A stretch of 10,109 nucleotides of DNA, taken from contig DAOWIC010000284.1 in NCBI GenBank assembly GCA_030641085.1, positions 1 through 10,109 of the forward strand. The letters run 5' to 3'. Source of the stretch: Calditrichota bacterium (GTDB lineage: Bacteria; Zixibacteria; MSB-5A5; GN15; FEB-12). Shown piece by piece: positions 5,627 through 10,109 of the stretch (position 1 is its first letter; every line of letters starts with the position of its first letter). Both the position numbers and the translations under genes were made by a program. Under the pieces are notes generated by a model. It was not told where the DNA came from and made no database searches. It saw only the letters and a program-made list of their open reading frames with translations.

Positions 5627-6088
5627 TTATCCGGAGCCTCGAGGCAATCTACCGGCGCCGGTTTTGCCGTTGTCCACGATCAGGCCGAGCTTGATCAGGC
5701 GCAGGCGCACCGAACCGCGTGTCCGCTGCAGTTTTTGGGCGATTTCAGCGATCGTATCACCATCGCGGTAACGCGTGATCAGATCGGTCTCTTCAACCGT
5801 GTCCCACTTCTCAAAAGCGCGAGGGAAGTCTTTTCTAAGCTCTTCCAGGGTCCGGAATTGCCCCAGCCGGGCCGTTACTTGCAGTTTCCCGCCCACGGTC
5901 ACCTCGTCTGTAAGCTGAACCACTTTTTCGATTAACTCCATGGCGACCCGGGCGGCGGTCATCAGATCGGTCATATTCAGATGGGGGTACATCCTCAATA
6001 TCTGTTCGTAGCCGTAGCCGCGCGAAATGAGTTCGAGGATATCCGTCACCTTCGTGTCGGTATCCCTGATTGTGATAGTGTAGTTCAT
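5627..6088 (-). CDS. DUF433-like protein with C-terminal HTH, paralogue 1
   Basis: A 153-residue soluble protein. Residues 9-54 (RDTDTKVTDILELISRGYGY then EQILRMYPHLNMTDLMTAAR) resemble DUF433, a winged-helix-like domain of VapB-type antitoxins and small DNA-binding proteins. Residues 95-137 (KWDTVEETDLITRYRDGDTI then AEIAQKLQRTRGSVRLRLIK) look like a SANT/Myb-like or sigma-region-4-like helix-turn-helix. A regulatory role is likely, but the target is unknown. The start ATG follows AGGAAGGAG, and only 23 bases separate it from the upstream paralogue, so they form one operon. The last 15 residues (VDNGKTGAGRLPRGSG) have no counterpart in the paralogue and abut the truncated RidA gene, so the 3' end may be altered. 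No toxin-like gene is adjacent. Confidence 0.72.
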   Translation of the reverse strand: MNYTITIRDTDTKVTDILELISRGYGYEQILRMYPHLNMTDLMTAARVAMELIEKVVQLTDEVTVGGKLQVTARLGQFRTLEELRKDFPRAFEKWDTVEETDLITRYRDGDTIAEIAQKLQRTRGSVRLRLIKLGLIVDNGKTGAGRLPRGSG

Positions 6089-6111
6089 AGGGTCTCCTTC
6101 CTCGCATCTGG

Positions 6112-6495
6112 TTAGCCGATTAATCCGTTTTGCCTGAGTCGGTCATTGATTTCTTCCTCGCTGCGCATGAGAATACGGGCGATTTCGGCCGGGTCGGCGC
6201 CATTGGTGAAGAGCGAAATCATCTCTCGCTTATCGTCGGTGCTCCACTCGCGCCGATTAGGCCTGACCGAGATCTTGCTGACCGCATAGGTTTTGTCGCC
6301 GATGTTCAGCATTGTGTCGATAACGAGATGCCTGATGATAAAATCATGCGCTGCCCGGGCCGCTTCTCTGATATCCTGCTGCGTTATGCCGGGCATCTGT
6401 TTTCGGATTTGCTGATATGACCGGCCTTTGGATATCAGTTCGAGAACATGGGTGACGCTATACCCCGTATCCCTTATTTTCAGTTTTCCTGTCAT
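6112..6495 (-). CDS. DUF433-like protein with C-terminal HTH, paralogue 2
   Basis: A 127-residue paralogue of the protein at 5627-6088 with the same two-part layout. Residues 8-53 (RDTGYSVTHVLELISKGRSY then QQIRKQMPGITQQDIREAAR) are DUF433-like. Residues 84-126 (EWSTDDKREMISLFTNGADP then AEIARILMRSEEEINDRLRQ) are the helix-turn-helix-like part. I start at ATG 6495 because GGGAGGAG lies just before it; the upstream in-frame ATG at 6516 overlaps the -10 box and lacks a ribosome site. It is first in the two-gene operon. An inverted repeat upstream of its -10 box suggests autoregulation, perhaps by one or both of these proteins acting as a hetero-oligomer. Function is otherwise unknown. Confidence 0.72.
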   Translation of the reverse strand: MTGKLKIRDTGYSVTHVLELISKGRSYQQIRKQMPGITQQDIREAARAAHDFIIRHLVIDTMLNIGDKTYAVSKISVRPNRREWSTDDKREMISLFTNGADPAEIARILMRSEEEINDRLRQNGLIG

Positions 6496-6514
6496 ATTTC
6501 TCCTCCCGCACCTC

Positions 6515-6520
6515 ATTATA
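6515..6520 (-). promoter_or_regulatory. Consensus -10 box of the DUF433-like pair
   Basis: On the minus strand the sequence TTCTATAATG contains a perfect TATAAT, about 20 bases before the start codon and just ahead of the ribosome site. No good -35 box exists at 16-18 bases, which fits a promoter that needs an activator or is shaped by the inverted repeat upstream. Confidence 0.6.
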
Positions 6521-6530
6521 GAATACCCTC

Positions 6531-6547
6531 CTGACAGGGACCGTCAG
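6531..6547. promoter_or_regulatory. Inverted repeat CTGAC-N7-GTCAG at the DUF433-like promoter
   Basis: A perfect 5-base inverted repeat with a 7-base centre, 10 to 26 bases upstream of the -10 box and covering the -35 zone. The position suits an operator. The paired helix-turn-helix proteins encoded next door are the obvious candidates to bind it, but this is inference. Confidence 0.4.
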
Positions 6548-6625
6548 TGCAATTCAGGTCGCGAAACAGGGAACTTGCGCCGGGTAGTTGCCGGAGCTTG
6601 TATTAGGGAGCAAAATTACCTATTA

Positions 6626-6639
6626 TTGCTATATTTACT
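6626..6639 (+). promoter_or_regulatory. Extended -10 promoter of nfo
   Basis: TTGCTATATTTACT contains TGC-TATATT, an extended -10 element, with TATATT at 6630-6635, so transcription would begin near 6642 and leave a 30-base leader with AGGTGAGG. There is no good -35 box. The same ten bases, TTGCTATATT, occur before mtaB at 7584. Confidence 0.55.
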
Positions 6640-6671
6640 GGCCGATTGAACGACAATCCAGGTGAGGCAAT

Positions 6672-7520
6672 ATGCTGTTTGGAGCCCATGAATCGATATC
6701 CGGCGGGGTTTTTATGGCCCTTGAGCGGGGCCAGAAGGCGACCTGCGACACAATCCAGATATTTAACAAGTCCAACCACCAGTGGCGGGCCAAAAAGTTG
6801 CAGCCGAAGGAGATCGACAAGTATTTCGAACTGATCGAATCGACCGGAATATCGGTTTCGGTATCACATACCAGTTACCTAATCAATATTGCTTCGCCCG
6901 AACCGGGTCTCAACGAGCGGTCCTACCTGGCCCTGAAAGAGGAAATGGAACGCTGCGGGCTGCTGAAAATCCCGAACCTGGTCATGCACCCCGGATCGCA
7001 TGTCGGCTCCGGCGAGGAGGCAGGAATCGAGAAGATCACCGAGAATATCAATCGGTTGTTCGATGCGCTCGACGACGCCAGTGTGACTCTGCTGTTGGAG
7101 GCGACCGCCGGGCAGGGGACCAACCTCGGTTACTCCTTTGAACAACTGGCTGAGATTATCTCGAAAATCGACAACGATGACCGGCTCGGTGTCTGTCTCG
7201 ATACCTGTCATATCTTCGCCGCCGGTTATCCGCTGGTCGATCCGAAGGACTACAAAAAGACCATGAAAACATTCGAGGAGATAATCGGATTCGACCGGCT
7301 GCAAATAATCCACATGAACGACAGCAAGAAGGAATTCGGCTCCAAACGGGATCGGCATGAGCATATCGGGAAAGGGTTTATCGGTCTGGAGGGGTTCAGC
7401 AATATTGTCAACGATTCACGCCTGAAGGATGTGCCGATGATTATCGAGACACCGAAGGGCGATGATCTGGCCGAGGATATTGAGAATCTGAAAATCCTCA
7501 GGAGCCTCGTCAAAAAGTAG
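6672..7520 (+). CDS. nfo: Deoxyribonuclease IV (apurinic/apyrimidinic endonuclease)
   Basis: This 282-residue TIM-barrel enzyme cleaves the backbone 5' of abasic sites and removes blocked 3' ends in base excision repair, using three zinc ions. It opens with the family signature GAHESISGG. All nine metal ligands are present at the expected spacing: His66 (SHTSYLIN), His106 (VMHPGSHVG), Glu143 (LLEATAGQG), Asp177 and His180 (CLDTCHIFAAGY), His214 (IHMNDSK), Asp227 and His229 (DRHEHIGKG) and Glu259 (IIETPKGDD). The length is close to that of E. coli Nfo. ATG 6672 follows AGGTGAGG. It is preceded by its own extended -10 promoter, and mtaB follows after 81 bases. A weak hairpin (7541-7556) between them has no T tract. 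Confidence 0.96.
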   Translation: MLFGAHESISGGVFMALERGQKATCDTIQIFNKSNHQWRAKKLQPKEIDKYFELIESTGISVSVSHTSYLINIASPEPGLNERSYLALKEEMERCGLLKIPNLVMHPGSHVGSGEEAGIEKITENINRLFDALDDASVTLLLEATAGQGTNLGYSFEQLAEIISKIDNDDRLGVCLDTCHIFAAGYPLVDPKDYKKTMKTFEEIIGFDRLQIIHMNDSKKEFGSKRDRHEHIGKGFIGLEGFSNIVNDSRLKDVPMIIETPKGDDLAEDIENLKILRSLVKK

Positions 7521-7540
7521 AGGTTGCCAGTGCCGGTTGC

Positions 7541-7556
7541 CGCGGTTAGGGCCGCG
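7541..7556 (+). other. Small GC hairpin between nfo and mtaB
   Basis: CGCGG and CCGCG form a 5-base stem with a TTAGGG loop. Without a T tract it is at most a weak or Rho-assisted transcription end for nfo. Confidence 0.25.
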
Positions 7557-7583
7557 AAATTCCCGACCTGATCCTGCTGATTT

Positions 7584-7597
7584 TTGCTATATTAGCT
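7584..7597 (+). promoter_or_regulatory. Extended -10 promoter abutting the mtaB start
   Basis: TTGCTATATTAGCT has TGC-TATATT with the hexamer at 7588-7593. Initiation 6-7 bases downstream falls at about 7600, within two or three bases of the ATG at 7602. No ribosome site exists between the box and the ATG, which suggests a leaderless mRNA. Confidence 0.5.
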
Positions 7598-7601
7598 CAG
7601 T

Positions 7602-8918
7602 ATGATAGATAACGCACCAAAGAAAGTCTCGCTCCGAACTGTTGGCTGCCGTCTCAACCAGTATGAGTCGGAGATGATTGCCGCCCAGCTCTATCCGTAC
7701 GGGTTCACACGAGTCGAGCCGGGGGAGACGGCCGACCTTTATATCATCAATACCTGCACTGTCACCCATCGCGCCGATTCCAGTTGCCGCAATTACATCC
7801 GCCGCGCAGTCCGCGAAAACCCGAACGGCCGGGTGGTTGTCACCGGCTGTTATGTCGAGACCTCGCCCGAACTTCTTTCCGGGATGGAGGGGGTCGATCT
7901 GGTCCTGGGTAACAGCCAGAAGGAGCAGATGGCGACGATTCTGGCTCAGAAAATGCCGGAGCTGTTCGACCGTGAGCCGGACGGAAGCTGCGTGGTGCGT
8001 GTGACCGACTTCTTCGATCACAACCGGGCCTGGATAAAGGTGTCCGACGGCTGCAATCAGCGCTGCTCTTATTGTATAATCCCGCGCGTGCGCGGCCCGC
8101 TGACCAACCGCCCGCCCGAGGAGATAATCCGCGATATCAACAGCCTGATCCAGAGCGGCTACCGGGAGGTAGTCATGACCGCGGTACACCTGGGTCATTA
8201 CCATTACAGGAACGGCGAGCCGTCGGTAAAGAGCTTCGCCGGACTCTGCCGCCGAATCTTGAGCGAAACCGATCTCTACCGACTGCGACTGGCCTCGATA
8301 GAGCCACAGACAATCGACGATGAATTGATCGGGGTGTATGTCGAGGCTGATGGCAGGCTCTGCCGTAATTTCCACGCCTCGCTCCAGTCCGGCTCGTCGA
8401 GGATTTTGCGGATGATGAATCGGCCGTATGATGCCGATGCGTATGCGCGGCGGGTAGGCCGGATTAAAGAGGCTGTGGATAACACCATTATAGGGGCGGA
8501 TGTGATTGTCGGCTTCCCGGGCGAAACCGACGATGATTTCAACCAGACCCGGCAACTGGTCCAGTCCGGTCTGATCGACTACCTGCATGTTTTCAGCTAC
8601 TCAGACCGTCCCGGTACCAAAGCGAGTCAGCTTCCGGACAAGATCAATCCGGAAGTGATAAAAGAACGCAACGCGATCCTGACTGAGGTCTCCGCCAAAC
8701 TGCGTCGGGCGGCGTATCAGCGCCAAATAGGCCAAACGCTGGAAGTGATTTACGAGCACAATCGAACCCCGGATGGCGGCTACACGGCGATTTCCGATAA
8801 TTATATCAAGGTCCGCATACCCGGCGAACACAATTTCGGCAAGGACGTTGTCGAAACTCGCATTACAGACGCTACCGATCAATGGGTTGAGGGCGAACTG
8901 ATCGGCCCGATCAAATAG
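7602..8918 (+). CDS. mtaB: tRNA t6A37 methylthiotransferase MtaB
   Basis: A 438-residue radical-SAM methylthiotransferase that converts t6A37 to ms2t6A37 in tRNAs reading ANN codons. The N-terminal UPF0004 domain holds the three cysteines of the first iron-sulfur cluster: Cys16 (TVGCRLNQYES), Cys52 (NTCTVT) and Cys83 (TGCYVE). The radical-SAM motif is Cys151, Cys155 and Cys158 (DGCNQRCSYCIIP). The TRAM domain occupies about residues 372-436 and binds tRNA. The TVGCRLNQ signature and the length favour MtaB over MiaB or RimO. The ATG at 7602 has no ribosome site, and a promoter box ends 5 bases upstream. An internal in-frame start would lose Cys16, so this start is sound. Its neighbour nfo is functionally unrelated. 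Two small hairpins follow the gene. Confidence 0.93.
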   Translation: MIDNAPKKVSLRTVGCRLNQYESEMIAAQLYPYGFTRVEPGETADLYIINTCTVTHRADSSCRNYIRRAVRENPNGRVVVTGCYVETSPELLSGMEGVDLVLGNSQKEQMATILAQKMPELFDREPDGSCVVRVTDFFDHNRAWIKVSDGCNQRCSYCIIPRVRGPLTNRPPEEIIRDINSLIQSGYREVVMTAVHLGHYHYRNGEPSVKSFAGLCRRILSETDLYRLRLASIEPQTIDDELIGVYVEADGRLCRNFHASLQSGSSRILRMMNRPYDADAYARRVGRIKEAVDNTIIGADVIVGFPGETDDDFNQTRQLVQSGLIDYLHVFSYSDRPGTKASQLPDKINPEVIKERNAILTEVSAKLRRAAYQRQIGQTLEVIYEHNRTPDGGYTAISDNYIKVRIPGEHNFGKDVVETRITDATDQWVEGELIGPIK

Positions 8919-8930
8919 GCCGTTCCGGCC
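8918..8930 (+). other. Hairpin directly after the mtaB stop
   Basis: GGCCG-TTC-CGGCC forms a perfect 5-base stem starting at the last base of the stop codon. It may stabilise the 3' end but lacks a T tract. Confidence 0.3.
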
Positions 8931-8959
8931 AACTGCTTCCAGTTCAAATCAAATAGATA

Positions 8960-8978
8960 TTTCCGCCCCGAGCGGAAA
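8960..8978. terminator. Possible terminator hairpin after mtaB
   Basis: TTTCCGC-CCCGA-GCGGAAA is a perfect 7-base stem, 41 bases after the mtaB stop. A long T run is missing on both sides, so it is only a candidate, but it lies between two transcription units where termination is expected. Confidence 0.4.
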
Positions 8979-9073
8979 GAATTTCCCGAATACCATAATC
9001 CGGAACCAATACTCCGATTTCTTTTAGTCCGTAAAGTTAGTAACACCAATTACTTGCGGCAGCACCTCAACTC

Positions 9074-9089
9074 TGGCACGGGCGTTGCT
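9074..9089 (+). promoter_or_regulatory. Sigma-54 (RpoN) promoter of the flagellar operon
   Basis: TGGCACGGGCGTTGCT matches the sigma-54 consensus TGGCACG-N4-TTGCW at every defined position, with the GG and GC elements correctly spaced. Transcription should start near 9100, leaving a leader of about 40 bases before the motE-like ATG. It indicates an RpoN-dependent activator controlling flagellar genes, as in many bacteria with a sigma-54 middle flagellar class. No activator site was recognised upstream. Confidence 0.85.
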
Positions 9090-9140
9090 TTAACGGGAGT
9101 CGGGAAAATACTGTTTTGTGGAAAATTTTAGGTAACTGAA

Positions 9141-9971
9141 ATGCCAGAAGATAAACAAAATAACGCGACTGAAAACTCCGGTGCCGGCGAAGAGCAGACT
9201 ACGAAGTCCGGCAGCCCGCTGATCAAGTATATCATTTTCGGCGTCGGCGGTCTGGCTGTGGTTTTGGGCATCGCGTTTGGTGTCGCTTTTCTTATGAGAA
9301 GCGATCCGCCCCTTAAGGCTGATGTTTCGCAGGAGATAGTGGCCGCGGCGGACAAGCACGGTTCCGAAACAGCGCCGAGCGCTGCTAACGAGGACAACGG
9401 TGCGGGCGAAGCGACCGACAAAGAGGCCGCTAAAGATTCCCCTGCAACCGATCGGTCCGTTCATGAACCGCAATCGGCTGAAGCTGAAATGGAAGAATTG
9501 GCGGCGGATGCCGAGCTTGATTACGGCGCCATTGAAAAGATAATGGACAATCTGGCGTTTCTCGATTATGAGCCGGATGCCTCTGAGGTTGACGGCGCCG
9601 ATGAGGGCATGTCGGTTGAGGACTCGCTGGCTAACGTAAACTGGCTGGAGAGCGAAAAGGCGGCTCTGGATGTCCGCGAAAAAGAGCTTGATACACGCGA
9701 AAAGCACCTGAATAAGCTCGAGAAGGAAGTCAATAAGAAGCTGCTCATACTGGAGCAGGCGGAGTCGGTCAGGGTTTCCAAACTGGCCAAGCTGTATGAC
9801 GGCATGGATCCGCGCTCGGTAACCAACCTGATGGCCAATCTCGATGACAAAACGGTGATTGAACTGCTGCCGAAGATGAAAGTCAAAAACGCGTCGTCGG
9901 TACTGTCCCTGATGCCGGCTCAACGCGCGGCCAGACTTTCGAAACAGATGATAACGATTGCTGAAAACTAA
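9141..9971 (+). CDS. MotE/FlbB-like flagellar membrane protein
   Basis: A 276-residue single-pass inner-membrane protein. A short cytoplasmic N-terminus is followed by a transmembrane helix at about residues 27-52 (IIFGVGGLAVVLGIAFGVAF). Next come an acidic, Ala/Glu/Asp-rich low-complexity linker (55-165), a coiled coil (about 168-208, with repeats such as REKELDTREKHLNKLEKEV), and a C-terminal MgtE-N-like domain (about 210-276: KLAKLYDGMDPRSVTNLMAN and ALLPK-type helices ending SLMPAQRAARLSKQM). This layout fits MotE of alpha-proteobacteria, YlxF of Bacillus and FlbB of spirochetes, which help build or gate the stator or periplasmic collar. The ATG follows AGG at 8 bases. It is first behind the sigma-54 promoter, and a FliK-like gene starts one base after its stop, the order usual in flagellar operons. 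Confidence 0.82.
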   Translation: MPEDKQNNATENSGAGEEQTTKSGSPLIKYIIFGVGGLAVVLGIAFGVAFLMRSDPPLKADVSQEIVAAADKHGSETAPSAANEDNGAGEATDKEAAKDSPATDRSVHEPQSAEAEMEELAADAELDYGAIEKIMDNLAFLDYEPDASEVDGADEGMSVEDSLANVNWLESEKAALDVREKELDTREKHLNKLEKEVNKKLLILEQAESVRVSKLAKLYDGMDPRSVTNLMANLDDKTVIELLPKMKVKNASSVLSLMPAQRAARLSKQMITIAEN

Positions 9972-9972
9972 T

Positions 9973-10109
9973 ATGAATAACACTGCAGTCAACATAATGG
10001 ATCTGATGTCGGGCGCTATCGACGCCTCGAATATCGAGCAGTCGGTAGCGGTCCCGCCATCGAGTGAAAACTCGGCGCTGTTTGGCCAGATCCTGTCCGG
10101 CCTGATGCC
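9973..10109 (+). CDS. Start of a FliK-like flagellar hook-length control protein (partial)
   Basis: Only 45 codons are visible: MNNTAVNIMDLMSGAIDASN and later SENSALFGQILSGLM. The FGQILSGLM-type segment resembles the N-terminal F..L....L motif seen in FliK proteins, and the place right behind a motE-like gene supports this. FliK is exported by the flagellar type III system and measures hook length. The ATG lies one base after the previous stop, so translation is probably coupled; there is no good ribosome site of its own. The call rests mainly on gene order, and the C-terminal domain that would prove it is outside the window. Confidence 0.55.
   Translation, partial: MNNTAVNIMDLMSGAIDASNIEQSVAVPPSSENSALFGQILSGLM

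Noticed and set aside
7587..8588. A 333-codon minus-strand open frame opposite mtaB
   Set aside because: It mirrors the codon pattern of mtaB and has no recognisable motif; it is a shadow of that gene.
8938..8956. GTTCAAATC reminiscent of a tRNA T-loop
   Set aside because: No matching acceptor stem, anticodon arm or D-arm can be built around it.
9090..9995. A 301-codon minus-strand open frame opposite the motE-like gene
   Set aside because: It is a shadow frame: it overlaps the leader downstream of the sigma-54 promoter and an annotated flagellar gene.

Overview
The window comes from a motile, piliated bacterium of moderately high GC content. Most genes lack recognisable horizontal-transfer signals. 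It carries type IV pilus minor prepilins, a flagellar operon start behind a textbook sigma-54 promoter, and housekeeping genes (endonuclease IV, MtaB). Nothing here fixes the phylum. The gene style would suit an uncultured FCB-type lineage such as Zixibacteria, but that is only an impression.

Layout. (1) 1-3225, minus strand: a minor-pilin operon, read right to left. It holds a PilW-like prepilin (2392-3225), a 335-base gap with clustered half-sites, a PilV-like prepilin (1682-2056), a second PilW-like paralogue (848-1672), a decayed prepilin start (734-833), and a PilX-like prepilin running off the left edge (<1-680). These should form the priming complex of a type IV pilus or pseudopilus. 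(2) 3474-5611, plus strand: an eroded metabolic locus. A clear promoter and operator-like palindrome precede an acetolactate-synthase-type gene that keeps only its N-terminus and its last 26 codons. Its middle is replaced by 66 bases of pilW sequence. An intact aldehyde dehydrogenase and a strong intrinsic terminator follow, then a RidA-family fragment of only 45 codons. (3) 5627-6495, minus strand: two tandem paralogous small proteins with a DUF433-like N-terminal half and a helix-turn-helix-like C-terminal half, behind a TATAAT box and an inverted repeat. (4) 6672-8918, plus strand: nfo and mtaB, each preceded by the same TTGCTATATT box. The one at mtaB lies so close to the start codon that the mRNA may be leaderless. 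(5) 9074-10109, plus strand: a sigma-54 promoter, a MotE/FlbB-like flagellar protein, and the beginning of a FliK-like gene.

The most unusual item is the acetolactate synthase/pilW chimera, with matching sequence at both junctions. Together with the truncated RidA gene on the other side of the aldehyde dehydrogenase and the decayed prepilin start in the pilus operon, it suggests a region reshaped by short-homology recombination, or an assembly problem that reads could settle. I see no CRISPR array, tRNA, rRNA, insertion sequence or phage gene.
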